A stretch of 64,000 nucleotides of DNA from NCBI GenBank assembly GCA_002721815.1, contig PBLQ01000061.1, positions 1 through 64,000 on the forward strand. The letters run 5' to 3'. This DNA comes from Myxococcales bacterium (GTDB lineage Bacteria > Myxococcota > UBA727 > GCA-2721815). Position 1 is the stretch's first letter. Every line of letters begins with the position of its first letter. The notes below the pieces were generated by a model that did no database searches, was not told the DNA's origin, and worked only from the letters and a program-made list of their open reading frames with translations. Positions 25,050 to 34,920 of the stretch are shown here, one piece after another. The translations under genes and the position numbers were made by a program.

Positions 25050-28000
25050 TTGAATCGAACACATTTTTTCTCGCATTCCCAAGGTAACTTACGCTTCTTT
25101 TGCTTTGCGCTTCTTTCATGCGTGTGGGGCCTGGGGGCGACGCAAGCGCGCGGGGACATTCCCTCCATAGAGATATCTGGAGCGCTGTATACCTACGATG
25201 AAACCCCGACGGGGGTGGATGTTTTCCCGATTTCCGACGCACAGGTGGCCATCTATTACGACGATCAAGACGGAAACCCCGATAACGACTTGTTGGTGGC
25301 AGATGCGGATCTCGGCGTGGGGGAACAAAGTCAATTGGTGGGCAGCGACGGAACCTACGCCTTCACGGTGGTCCCTGGCCAGTACCGCCTTGAGGTGATT
25401 CCCAATGATCTGCTTTTGGCGTTTCCGTCCCAAAAATTTCCTGCTCGTTCAGATTCAAACGTGGCAGACGGTTACGGTGAAGCTTTCGAGGGTGGCGAGG
25501 TGGTTTCCCATGACATAAATGATGTTTTAACCACACAGCGTTATTATTTACGCTTTGACGTAGACGATTCGGCTTCACCGGTTTTAAATAACTTTATCCC
25601 ACTCGATCCTGTTAATGAGCGGGTCTCCATTCAAACTTCAGCTTCGTTAAAATCAGCGTCGGTGGGTGACATCATCACCTATCGCATTTCCGTTCAGAAC
25701 CGCTCATTGGGGGGCATTACCATGGATGACGGTGGCGTGGAGGTGGTGACAGAGCTGCCACAAGGCATCGAAATGGTAGAAGGCTCTTACGGCATTTTCG
25801 AAGTTATCACTGCCAATGGTTCTCCCGTGTTCACCCGCATCTCGGGCATTCCTGAACCGAGTGGGTCTTTTTTGCGGTTCGGTGCTTTTCCTCTCAACGC
25901 AGCCGGCCAGTACGAGATTCGCTTTAATACCAGGGTTCAGGCAAATGCCGCTTTGGGAGCACAGCTCACCAAGTCATTCATGCGGACCATCGCCGACCAA
26001 ACGCCCCTCACAGACACCGTGGGTGTGGCGGTCATGTTGGTACCTGACACTTTGTTGACGACCAGCACTGTGCTGGGCCGTGTTTTTTGTGATGCGAACA
26101 GTAACCAAGCACAGGATGGTGAAGAAGAAGGCATTGGCGGGGTATCGGTCTATTTGGATAATGGTTCCCGCGTCGTGACTGACGCTTCCGGCTTTTTTCA
26201 TTTTTCCCGAGTAGCAGCGGGCTCCCACCTGGCCAAACTGGATGATACCACTCTTCCGCCTGGGTCTCTTTCTGCGCATGGCGGCCGCGCCGCTTTTTAT
26301 CTGTCCCCCGGACTCCCTGGCCAACTGGCATTTCCCGTTCAATGTCTGAGCAACTGGGCCAAATCAGACATTATTGAATTGAACGAGAGCGTTTACCGGC
26401 CCCCGGGCACGCCGCCGCGCCGCTCCCGAGATATTCAGGTGAAGGGTAAACTGTCTCCCTTTGAGCTGTCTTTAGACAATAAAGAAGAAGGCGTCGGTTA
26501 CGTCAATCTGAGCATCACCTCAGAAGGCGGGGCCGCCAAAGGAAAGAAAAAGGGCCCGAACCTGCAAGGCTTGATCGATGGCGAGCTGCCCGCACCCTTA
26601 TTGTTTAGAACCACCTTCAAGAAAACAGACGTGCTCACATGGCAACTGACCATTTTAGACCTCACCGATAAGCCGGAGAATTTGCAGACTGCAGATGCCT
26701 TGTACTTTTTCGCTGGCCAGGGCCGTCCGTCATTGTACTTGTTGTGGGATGGCAAAGATGGCGTGAGCCAAAAACAGCTTTTAAAAGAAGGTCGACGGTA
26801 CGGGGCAACCATGACTTTTGTGACCGTTGAGGGCCATCAACTGCGTTCGCCCATTCGGACTTTCGGCGTTAAATGGCGTGATCCAAAAGAAAAACCAAAA
26901 ATCCCCGATGGTGTGCCGTGGGGAGAGGTCACGCTGCAAAGTCTCGATGCCATCGAAGGTCCTTTGTTCGATGCTGAGAGTGAGCCCACCGAGCGAACGA
27001 AAACATTCATTCAAGAAATGGCCACGGCTGTAAAGCCTGGCTACAAGATGGCCATCGAAGTTCATGGCTTTGACGAAGATGAAATCACGGCCATGAACAA
27101 CTCAAGAATACAGGCCGACAACGCGCGCGAGATTGCGTTAGAAAAAGGCCTGGAACGCCCTCAAATCGAGGCTGTTGGCAAAGGCATCGACGATACCTTG
27201 GTGATGCACATGGGCCTGCGCAACCGGCAACAAAATCATCGAATCGTAATCCTGGTCACAAAGCCACCCATTCCGCCCTTAGAGCCCGTGAAACCGCTCA
27301 GATGGCCCGAGCTGGTTTCCCTCCACGGGCAGCCTGCGGACATTGACAAGAAGGCACACACCTTCGACCAAACCATGCAAGCCGAGGTGGGACAACCCAT
27401 GATTCTGAGAATGCGTGCATCGGATGGCCGTTACCTACAAACAATACGAGTGGTTCAGGACAAAGAGATTTGGGCCCCAAAAAAGCCAGAGAAAAAAGTT
27501 CGAAAAGAAAAATTAACGGTGTACTGGCCCACCGCTCGAGCCAGGTTGGGTGAGGGATATTTTGACATCACGCATGCGCCGGTGACGCTCAAGGCTGAAC
27601 GTTTCGCAGAGGAAGGCCTCGCTTCCATCGAAAAGCTGAATGAAACCGAAGTCAGTTTGGGCTTTCGCATTCGCCGCGCGGGAGCGCTGCCTTGGGCGCG
27701 TTGGAAAATTGAAGTTTTTGAAGCATCCAAAGATGCAGGTGCTGCATTGGACAAACGTGCTGTCGACGATGGGTTTAAAAAGGTGCATCAGGTCCGCGGC
27801 CTAGGGGCTCCTCCCGAGGCGTACAGATTAACCGGTGTGATTCCCAATGACGAAGAGCCAAATGTACCCAAAACATGGATGGTATCGCCTGAGAAGGTTT
27901 ACCGACTTCGCATCAGTGCTGAAACCATCTATGGAGACAAGCTTGTCTCTAACCCCTTCAATGCTGCTTTGCGCGATGTTGATCCAGATCTCACAGCTGA

Positions 28001-31000
28001 ACAGGCGGATACTGAAACGGTGAGCGACGCCTTCAATGAAGACAGCAAGGAGTTAAATGCACCCTTACTCAAACGGCTCGATGCTTTAGCGGCCGAAATG
28101 AAAGATGATGAGACGCAACTGCGGATTGAGATTCACACCAATGACAATGCAGATGAGACGGCCGATCAAGCCACCTCAGATCAAGTTGGCCGCGCCATTG
28201 CGACCATTCTAAAAGAAAAAGGCATTAGTACCGATCGACTTCAGCTTGAGGCCAAGGGTGCTCGCGAGTTGGTGGACCCTGGTTTTTCAGCCTTCGGGGC
28301 CGCCAAAAACAGAAGGGTGGTTTTCCAGGTTCTGGCGTCGGCGGATGCATTTTCTGAAATGCCCCAGTTGGTGAAGCTAAAAATCGCTGGAAAAGCAGGC
28401 CGTGTCGACGGTCCCGAATTCTCCACCGATGTCAAAATTATCGAAAACCGTCCCATTAAGCTAGAACTGGGATTCGAAACAGGGGGGCAGGCCACCCTCT
28501 GGTTGTATCCCGAAATCCCAGAAGTTTTTTCGGGCGTGCCAAGCGCCTACGCGGATCGTTTGCAAACTTTACTGAGTGATTGGCGCCAACAAGAGAAAAG
28601 TCTGCCTTCAGCGAAGAAAAGCCAGCCCAAAGCTGAAGGGACCGAAAAAGCAGATAAAGGGGCGCAAGCGGATAAAAAAGAAAAAGGTGACACCAAACCG
28701 ACACCACCCTCCGAGCCTGCACCAGAGGCCTCGGGTGAAGCCTTGCTCGACCCCAGCAGCTTTGATGAAATGGACGAAGCCATCCCTTACCGGGGGGAAG
28801 GCACACCGCCTTTGTGGTGGCCCACACGCCGTGAAGTGCCTGCTGCAAAAATGGAACTGTGGTTGCCCGAGGACAGCCAAGAGACCATCGAGGCCGACAG
28901 CTTTTGGGTGAAAGGGAAGGCCGAACCGGGGACCCGCGTGATGGTTCAAGGTAAAGCCATTCCTGTTCACGCTGAATCAGGACACTTTCAACGACTGGTC
29001 GAATTTCAGAGCGATACGGACTTTTTGACCGTCGAAGGCGTCGACTGGATGGGAAATAAGGTCACTTGGCGCAAACCAGTGAAATACCAAGAGTCCAAGT
29101 TGTTCGCGTTGGTGATGGCTGAAGCGGCTGTGGGCAGTGGCGGAACCCCTTTGCTGGAACTGTCCGACGTCAACCATTTCGATTCCCCCGAAGTTCTGGT
29201 TTACGGGCGCACGGCAGCTTGGTTGAGAGGTCGCTTTAAGGGCGGCGCTTTGTTCTCGCAGTACGATTTAGATTTGCACCTCGACAGCGCACGCTGGGAT
29301 CAAGACGTTTTTGCGCCTTACATGCTCAACCTTGATGCGTCTTTCCCCACATTCGGTGACGACGCCCTTGAGACGTTTGTTCCTAACGCCCGCTACCCTT
29401 TGTATCTGCGCTTAAAGGCTGACGAGTCACATCTGCACGTGGGCAATATGAAGACCAACCTGCAACAGGGTTCTTATTTCAAGTATGACCATCCGCGTTA
29501 CGGTATGAAAATGCGATTCAATAAAGATTGGCAAAATGAAGATGTGGCGCAGAAAAACAAATGGCGTACAGACACTGAAGTTTTGGTGGCCGGCGGCGAC
29601 CCCTACCAACAATTCACCCGAAATGAATTCAGGGGGGCAGGCACGTCTTTGTATTTCCTCCGACACACCCAATTGATGGAGGGGAGTGAAGTGGTGACTT
29701 TGGTGGTTCGGGATAGGATTTCCGGGAACATCAAGACGCGTATTCCACAGGTTCGCGACCGGGATTACACCATTCAATACGCTGAAGGTCACATCATTTT
29801 TAAACAACCCGTTATGGCTTTTGTGAGCACTGACATGATGCTGTCCCAGCAACTGGCCTCGGTGAGTCACGGAGATCCGGTATTCGTGGAAGTCGGTTAT
29901 GGGTACCTGTCTCAAGAAGCATTTACGGGCCTCACTGCGGGGGGGCGTTTTACACAACACCTGGGTGGAAGTTTGGATGTGGGTTTAGGGTACTTGCAGG
30001 AAGGTCGTGAAACAGATGTGAGCGACTACAGTTTAGGCGAAGCTTTGGTCCGGTGGCGTCCCACCCAAAACAGTGAACTTGAATTGGAATACGCCTTTAG
30101 TACCGGGATTGATAACGAAAAGTGGTTGTCCCAAGACGGCGGTTTAACGTGGCAAGCCATGGGCCAACAACCTACAGATGGTGCCACTCAAATTGCGCAA
30201 ATCATCTATCCTCACGAACGATCAGGCAGTGCTTATCGGCTCAACTTACAAACCAAGCTGGGGCATCTTTTTAACCGGGCCCCTGAAGACTTTCTGGTAA
30301 GTACGTGGTTCAGGCGCGTTTCTTTGGGCTTCTTTTCTCAGGATACGGTGATGGCCCAAGGACAAACCACCTGGGGACTGGAGACCCGCGGCGCATTAAC
30401 CGATAAAGACGGACTTCGGTTGAGGTATGATGGCATCATCAACGAAATGCCCATCGTGCCCCAGGCGACGGCAGCGCGTGCTTTGCATCGGGAATTGGTC
30501 ACGGTCGCGTACGATCGAAAGGTCCTCGACAACCTCATGCTGCAGGCCACCTATGGTTACGGCTACATTTGGGACGAGGGCAACTTTCCCGAACTGACCT
30601 TAGAGGAACCGGCTTCATGGACCCAGCACTTGCTGGGCGCAGGCCTCATTTGGCATCCCATACAAAAATTGGGTTTGTTTGCGAGACAAGAATATTACGC
30701 TGGTGATTACCCGGTTGCGTTGCAAAGCGATGCCGAACGACTGGTCACTCATTTTGGTGCCGACTACCAACTCACATCGGCGCTATCCATCGGCATCATG
30801 GAGAGTGTGCGATTTGATGGTGAGAACCATCTTTCGTTACGTGCCAATTATGCAATGACCGATTCCTCTCAACTGTACGCGCAACAACGCTTTGGTTACG
30901 TTCAAGATGGTTGGTTGCAAACCAGCGTGGTGGGGGCTCAGCAACTCATCGGACAAAACACCCGCACATTTGCCGAGTACCAAATTCAAAACACCCAGTT

Positions 31001-31988
31001 TGGCAATGCGCATCAAGGCGTGGCTGGTTTAAGTTCTCAGTTTAAATTGCCTTTGGGTTTTCACTTGGGTGCCAGTTACGAATGGATCAATCGTTTGGGG
31101 GCCTCTAATGTGGTGAACCAAGCACAGGGCTATACGGTTCCCGGCGCATTGACCGACGGCATGTTCTTTGCCGCGCCAAGCGTGAACGGTGGTGGGGATT
31201 TCCTTTACGGCGCCATGTCTCGAGATGCCATTTCGCTCAACCTCTTCTACCAAGACAAATGGCCAGTGGTTGCTTCGCAAAGGCTCGAGTGGCGTTATGA
31301 TCAATTCGATGAGTTACGTGGAGGCTTCACCCGACAATGGTGGATGAGTAACAGTGCGGCAAAATGGAAAATCATTCCAGATTTAGAATTGTTTGGCCGT
31401 TATAACTTGGCGACAGCAGAAAATATTACCGCTGGCGATCAAGAAATGTACTTGGAAGAAGGGTCCTTTGGGTTGGCATATCGTCCGAAGGCACACAACA
31501 AATACCGTGTGTTGACTAAGTATTCTTCTCGCGTGTTGTCCCACCCTAGCGGTGAAGATGAATTTGCCGGAGCGTATTTGAGCCAAGCTTTGTCTTTAGA
31601 GCCCGTGATCCAGTTGCCTTTCGACTTGCAATGGGCTGACAAGTTAGCCCTCAAGAGTGTTCAAGTACAATTGCCTGGATTTGACGAGGCTGTCTCTTCT
31701 TATGTACTGTCGGTGAACCGGCTCAATTGGCAGTTGTTAAGAACCCTCAAGCGCTTCACCGCTTTTGATATGCCTGGCGATATAAACCTAGGCATTGAGT
31801 ATCGCATGCTGCTGGGGTTGGGCAACGAGGGGCTTGAAGAAGGCTGGCTCACCGAATTACAATATGCGCCCATGGATTTTTTCACTTTGGGGCTGGGCTA
31901 TAACTTCACCACTTTCTCTGACGATGTTTTGGATCCGGGCATCAACGATCACAGGGGTTTTTATTTTAGAGCGGTTGGTTATTACTAA
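25050..31988 (+). CDS. giant outer-membrane protein: DUF11/SdrD-B, two OmpA-like domains, beta-barrel
   Basis: A 2312-residue exported protein. Signal peptide (h-region FFCFALLSCVWG); a DUF11-like strand-rich domain (about 195-300); an SdrD_B/Cna_B-type fold (about 337-407, GRVFCDANSNQAQDG); a first OmpA-like domain (about 627-740, divergent RNRQQNHRIV); a second (about 990-1100, canonical NRRV end); a Lys/Glu/Pro spacer (about 1185-1230); then about 950 residues of alternating beta-strands ending YYFRAVGYY-like, as in an outer-membrane barrel with an aromatic C-terminus. It seems to bind peptidoglycan in the periplasm and fold as a porin-like barrel. The start is TTG; no better one precedes the signal peptide. 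It lies after pal/cpoB; ruvA follows. Confidence 0.75.
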   Translation: MNRTHFFSHSQGNLRFFCFALLSCVWGLGATQARGDIPSIEISGALYTYDETPTGVDVFPISDAQVAIYYDDQDGNPDNDLLVADADLGVGEQSQLVGSDGTYAFTVVPGQYRLEVIPNDLLLAFPSQKFPARSDSNVADGYGEAFEGGEVVSHDINDVLTTQRYYLRFDVDDSASPVLNNFIPLDPVNERVSIQTSASLKSASVGDIITYRISVQNRSLGGITMDDGGVEVVTELPQGIEMVEGSYGIFEVITANGSPVFTRISGIPEPSGSFLRFGAFPLNAAGQYEIRFNTRVQANAALGAQLTKSFMRTIADQTPLTDTVGVAVMLVPDTLLTTSTVLGRVFCDANSNQAQDGEEEGIGGVSVYLDNGSRVVTDASGFFHFSRVAAGSHLAKLDDTTLPPGSLSAHGGRAAFYLSPGLPGQLAFPVQCLSNWAKSDIIELNESVYRPPGTPPRRSRDIQVKGKLSPFELSLDNKEEGVGYVNLSITSEGGAAKGKKKGPNLQGLIDGELPAPLLFRTTFKKTDVLTWQLTILDLTDKPENLQTADALYFFAGQGRPSLYLLWDGKDGVSQKQLLKEGRRYGATMTFVTVEGHQLRSPIRTFGVKWRDPKEKPKIPDGVPWGEVTLQSLDAIEGPLFDAESEPTERTKTFIQEMATAVKPGYKMAIEVHGFDEDEITAMNNSRIQADNAREIALEKGLERPQIEAVGKGIDDTLVMHMGLRNRQQNHRIVILVTKPPIPPLEPVKPLRWPELVSLHGQPADIDKKAHTFDQTMQAEVGQPMILRMRASDGRYLQTIRVVQDKEIWAPKKPEKKVRKEKLTVYWPTARARLGEGYFDITHAPVTLKAERFAEEGLASIEKLNETEVSLGFRIRRAGALPWARWKIEVFEASKDAGAALDKRAVDDGFKKVHQVRGLGAPPEAYRLTGVIPNDEEPNVPKTWMVSPEKVYRLRISAETIYGDKLVSNPFNAALRDVDPDLTAEQADTETVSDAFNEDSKELNAPLLKRLDALAAEMKDDETQLRIEIHTNDNADETADQATSDQVGRAIATILKEKGISTDRLQLEAKGARELVDPGFSAFGAAKNRRVVFQVLASADAFSEMPQLVKLKIAGKAGRVDGPEFSTDVKIIENRPIKLELGFETGGQATLWLYPEIPEVFSGVPSAYADRLQTLLSDWRQQEKSLPSAKKSQPKAEGTEKADKGAQADKKEKGDTKPTPPSEPAPEASGEALLDPSSFDEMDEAIPYRGEGTPPLWWPTRREVPAAKMELWLPEDSQETIEADSFWVKGKAEPGTRVMVQGKAIPVHAESGHFQRLVEFQSDTDFLTVEGVDWMGNKVTWRKPVKYQESKLFALVMAEAAVGSGGTPLLELSDVNHFDSPEVLVYGRTAAWLRGRFKGGALFSQYDLDLHLDSARWDQDVFAPYMLNLDASFPTFGDDALETFVPNARYPLYLRLKADESHLHVGNMKTNLQQGSYFKYDHPRYGMKMRFNKDWQNEDVAQKNKWRTDTEVLVAGGDPYQQFTRNEFRGAGTSLYFLRHTQLMEGSEVVTLVVRDRISGNIKTRIPQVRDRDYTIQYAEGHIIFKQPVMAFVSTDMMLSQQLASVSHGDPVFVEVGYGYLSQEAFTGLTAGGRFTQHLGGSLDVGLGYLQEGRETDVSDYSLGEALVRWRPTQNSELELEYAFSTGIDNEKWLSQDGGLTWQAMGQQPTDGATQIAQIIYPHERSGSAYRLNLQTKLGHLFNRAPEDFLVSTWFRRVSLGFFSQDTVMAQGQTTWGLETRGALTDKDGLRLRYDGIINEMPIVPQATAARALHRELVTVAYDRKVLDNLMLQATYGYGYIWDEGNFPELTLEEPASWTQHLLGAGLIWHPIQKLGLFARQEYYAGDYPVALQSDAERLVTHFGADYQLTSALSIGIMESVRFDGENHLSLRANYAMTDSSQLYAQQRFGYVQDGWLQTSVVGAQQLIGQNTRTFAEYQIQNTQFGNAHQGVAGLSSQFKLPLGFHLGASYEWINRLGASNVVNQAQGYTVPGALTDGMFFAAPSVNGGGDFLYGAMSRDAISLNLFYQDKWPVVASQRLEWRYDQFDELRGGFTRQWWMSNSAAKWKIIPDLELFGRYNLATAENITAGDQEMYLEEGSFGLAYRPKAHNKYRVLTKYSSRVLSHPSGEDEFAGAYLSQALSLEPVIQLPFDLQWADKLALKSVQVQLPGFDEAVSSYVLSVNRLNWQLLRTLKRFTAFDMPGDINLGIEYRMLLGLGNEGLEEGWLTELQYAPMDFFTLGLGYNFTTFSDDVLDPGINDHRGFYFRAVGYY

Positions 31989-32009
31989 CGGCATATCGTG
32001 GGTGTGGTC

Positions 32010-32594
32010 ATGATTGGTCTCTTGCGTGGTACAGTGATCCAAACTGATTTTCGATCGGTTCTGTTAGATGTGAATGGGGTGGGCTACAAGGCCAATTTAC
32101 CCTTATCTGATTTGGGTCAACTTGAAGCAGGTCAAAAAACGGTTTTGTATGTCCATACCCATGTGAGAGAAGACGCCTTCGAACTGTTCGGCTTTTTGAA
32201 AGAAGAAGGCATGCATTTGTTCGAGCTGCTCATCTCCATCAATGGGGTGGGGCCACGTATGGGCTTGGCTTTTTTATCTGGGCTGTCACCCAACGAACTC
32301 AAAGAAGCGGTGGCCAGTGAAGATGTGGCCCGTCTGACCAAAGTGCCCGGTGTGGGTAAAAAGACGGCGCTCCGAATTATTTTGGAACTCAAAGATAAAT
32401 TCGAAAAACAGTTGGCTCAGATGGGTGCTTCAGCAATGGGCGATAAAGGCATTTGGAATGACGTGGCTTCTGCCTTACTCAACTTGGGTTATAAGAAAGC
32501 TCTGGTGGACAAAGCGGTGGAAAAAACACGAGCCAACCATGAAGCGGATGCAGGTCTTGGGGTCTTACTCAAAGAAGCGCTCAAGAACATTTAG
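32010..32594 (+). CDS. ruvA: Holliday junction helicase subunit RuvA
   Basis: A 194-residue RuvA that tetramerises on Holliday junctions and loads RuvB rings. It starts MIGLLRGTVIQTDFRSVLLDVNGVGY (OB fold). Paired helix-hairpin-helix motifs follow at ELLISINGVGPRMGLAFLSG and LTKVPGVGKKTALRIILELKD, and the C-terminal three-helix RuvB-binding domain ends the chain. ATG at 32010 is used; the upstream in-frame GTG is close to the preceding stop and gives a non-conserved extension. ruvB follows 65 bp later. ruvC, often first in this cluster, is absent here. Confidence 0.96.
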   Translation: MIGLLRGTVIQTDFRSVLLDVNGVGYKANLPLSDLGQLEAGQKTVLYVHTHVREDAFELFGFLKEEGMHLFELLISINGVGPRMGLAFLSGLSPNELKEAVASEDVARLTKVPGVGKKTALRIILELKDKFEKQLAQMGASAMGDKGIWNDVASALLNLGYKKALVDKAVEKTRANHEADAGLGVLLKEALKNI

Positions 32595-32659
32595 TCTTTC
32601 TCTTCCCACGAGCGCAAAAATCGGTTAGGGTGTACTGACCATTTGTACAGGAGTTTCCC

Positions 32660-33694
32660 ATGAGCCAAGATTTAAGCTCTACCCCTCCCATGAACGCCCG
32701 TGATTTGATGGCCCCCGTGGCCGGGTCTGACGAAATTGCAGTAGAAGTGAGCTTGCGCCCCGAAAGCTTCGACGAGTACGTGGGCCAGCAGGAAATCGTT
32801 GATAATTTAAAGATTTACGCCGAAGCAGCTCAGCGCGGCAACCGCGCTTTGGACCACATCTTATTGTGCGGCCCCCCTGGACTGGGCAAGACCACCTTGG
32901 CTCGTATTTTAGCGGGCGTGATGGGCGTACGCCTGCATTGTACTTCGGGCCCGGCCATCGAAAAAAAGGGTGATTTGGCCGGAATTCTCACCAATCTGGG
33001 TGCTGGGGATGTGCTGTTTATTGATGAAATTCATCGCCTTTCCGCGGTGGTCGAAGAAAACCTGTACGCAGCCATGGAAGACTTTCGTTTTGATGTGGTG
33101 ATCGGTGAAGGCGCGCACGCGCGCAGTATTTCATTGGACTTACAACCCTTCACGTTGGTGGGAGCCACCACCAAAGCTGGTTTACTCACGTCGCCATTAC
33201 GCGATCGCTTCGGCATTACCAATCGGTTGCAATTCTATAATGCCGAAGATTTGGGTCGCATTGTTACGCGGTCGGCGAACCTGATGGGTGTGTCCATGGA
33301 AACCGAGGCCGCTCTCGAAATTGCCGAACGTTCCCGTGGGACGCCTCGTATTGCCAACCGGTTGTTACGCCGTGTCCGTGATTTTGCTGAAGTTTTGCAC
33401 GATGGGTCGATCACATTGGAAGTGGCTCGCAGCGCTTTAGATCGCTTGGAAGTGGATCACAGTGGGCTTGATGCCATGGATCGGCGACTTTTAATGCTCT
33501 TGGTGGAACGTTTTGACGGGGTTGCTGTGGGGCTCGATACTTTGGCGGCAGCGCTGGGTGAATCTTCTTCCACCATCGAAGATGTCTACGAGCCTTACCT
33601 GCTGCAAGAAGGATACTTGATGCGAACGCCCAGAGGTCGATTGGCCACACCCAGGGCCTATGCGCATTTTGGACTTGAATCAAAGATGAGTTGA
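32660..33694 (+). CDS. ruvB: Holliday junction branch migration ATPase RuvB
   Basis: A 344-residue RuvB, the hexameric motor of branch migration. The AAA+ core has Walker [10 protein letters not shown], Walker [10 protein letters not shown], sensor-1 in [11 protein letters not shown] and the arginine finger region [10 protein letters not shown] winged-helix C-terminal domain ends in [12 protein letters not shown]. Family members usually share N-terminal [12 protein letters not shown], present here after about 30 extra residues. The Shine-Dalgarno (CAGGAG) lies close before ATG. With ruvA it forms one transcription unit. The region downstream holds a perfect 10+10 palindrome but no strong terminator. 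Confidence 0.97.
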   Translation: MSQDLSSTPPMNARDLMAPVAGSDEIAVEVSLRPESFDEYVGQQEIVDNLKIYAEAAQRGNRALDHILLCGPPGLGKTTLARILAGVMGVRLHCTSGPAIEKKGDLAGILTNLGAGDVLFIDEIHRLSAVVEENLYAAMEDFRFDVVIGEGAHARSISLDLQPFTLVGATTKAGLLTSPLRDRFGITNRLQFYNAEDLGRIVTRSANLMGVSMETEAALEIAERSRGTPRIANRLLRRVRDFAEVLHDGSITLEVARSALDRLEVDHSGLDAMDRRLLMLLVERFDGVAVGLDTLAAALGESSSTIEDVYEPYLLQEGYLMRTPRGRLATPRAYAHFGLESKMS

Positions 33695-33711
33695 GACGCC
33701 CAAAACACTAG

Positions 33712-33735
33712 AATTATGACATTTTTGTCATAATT
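33712..33735. promoter_or_regulatory. perfect 10+10 inverted repeat after ruvB
   Basis: AATTATGACA and TGTCATAATT are exact inverted copies around a TTTT spacer, 17 bp after ruvB and about 230 bp before lpxC. The low-GC stem and the interrupted T-run after it make a weak terminator. The symmetry suits a dimeric regulator site. A second short dyad, AAACTT-A-AAGTTT, lies at 33911-33923 just before lpxC. Confidence 0.5.
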
Positions 33736-33966
33736 TTTGATTTTTTACAGGTGCCGGATAGAATTCTGTTTGAAAAAAGACAAATTGGCCGCCCGATGGG
33801 CCCAAATATCCCCTTGATTTTTATGATTATTTTTGCGAATCCACTGCGCGAGCGCCGGAATGGCGATTTTTTGAGCCAAATGGCACGGATCTTCAATACG
33901 TAAAGGGCACAAACTTAAAGTTTAATTTCAGTTTTTGTGAGCTGAAAGGAATCGAGTCGAGATTTT

Positions 33967-34920
33967 ATGTTTCAACATCAAACCACCATCGCAAAAATCA
34001 TTCGTGTCGCAGGCGTTGGTCTGCACAGTGGGGTGCCCGTTCAAGTGGTGATTCGACCAGCTCCGGCGAATACAGGGATTGTATTTGTACGGACGGATTT
34101 GCCCAAAGCCACCATGATCGAAGCAAAGGTTGATCAAGTGGTCTGTACCGCTTTGGCCACCACTTTAGGGGTGGATGGGGTGACGTTGGGCACGGTCGAG
34201 CATGTTCTGAGCGCCATTTACGCCTTGGGCGTTTCTAATCTTTTCATTGATGTGAACGGTCCTGAAGTGCCCGTTTTAGACGGTTCGGCTGACCGATGGG
34301 TGAACGCCATCGTTGATGCCGGCTTGGTTTACCAACGAGAAGCCACCCGCCACTTGGTGATCAAAAAAGAAATCGAGGTCCGAGACGGTGATAAAGTGGC
34401 CAAGTTGATGCCACGAGGCAACCGCGAACCAGGTTTGCACGTTCGCTGCTCCATTTATTTCGAGCACCCGCTCATTGAAAGCCAAGCACAAACCTTGCAC
34501 ATCACCCCCGAAATCTTTGCACGTGAAGTGGCCGCAGCGCGAACCTTCGGGTTCAAAAAAGATGTGGACGCCCTTCGTAAAGCAGGACTCGGTCTCGGCG
34601 GTTCTTTAGACAACGCCGTGGTCTTAGATGGGTTTTGTGTTCTTAACGATGAAGGCCTTCGGTACGCCGACGAGTTTGTTCGCCACAAGCTGCTCGATGC
34701 AGTGGGTGATTTGGCTCTTGTGGGCATGCCTATCGATGGTTGCTTGGTGGTCCATAAAGCAGGTCACGCATTGCACACGGCACTTGGCAAACAACTGTTG
34801 AGTGACCCCGACGCTTTTGAAATCGTTGAGCAAGCCAGTGACTGCGTTCCATTGCGCACCACTTGGAACCCATTGGTGACCTTACCTGTTGGCCTAGAAG
34901 AGTCTCCAGAGGCCGCGTAG
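33967..34920 (+). CDS. lpxC: UDP-3-O-acyl-N-acetylglucosamine deacetylase
   Basis: A 317-residue LpxC, the committed zinc-dependent step of lipid A synthesis. Zinc ligands are H79 in TVEHVLSA and H240/D244 in RHKLLDAVGD. Other family marks are GVGLHSGVPV, EVPVLDGSA and EARTFGF-type AAARTFGFKKD. This gene proves an LPS-containing outer membrane. ATG at 33967 follows AAAGGAATC at some distance. The next gene starts directly at its stop, so bpt translation may depend on lpxC. A 272-bp region with two dyads lies upstream and could carry its regulation. Confidence 0.96.
   Translation: MFQHQTTIAKIIRVAGVGLHSGVPVQVVIRPAPANTGIVFVRTDLPKATMIEAKVDQVVCTALATTLGVDGVTLGTVEHVLSAIYALGVSNLFIDVNGPEVPVLDGSADRWVNAIVDAGLVYQREATRHLVIKKEIEVRDGDKVAKLMPRGNREPGLHVRCSIYFEHPLIESQAQTLHITPEIFAREVAAARTFGFKKDVDALRKAGLGLGGSLDNAVVLDGFCVLNDEGLRYADEFVRHKLLDAVGDLALVGMPIDGCLVVHKAGHALHTALGKQLLSDPDAFEIVEQASDCVPLRTTWNPLVTLPVGLEESPEAA

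Noticed and set aside
33880-33899. Possible sigma-54 site TGGCAC-N5-TTCA before lpxC
   Set aside because: The -12 element lacks GC, so it does not meet the consensus.
33796-33903. 35-codon hydrophobic ORF between ruvB and lpxC
   Set aside because: There is no ribosome site and no sign of conservation.
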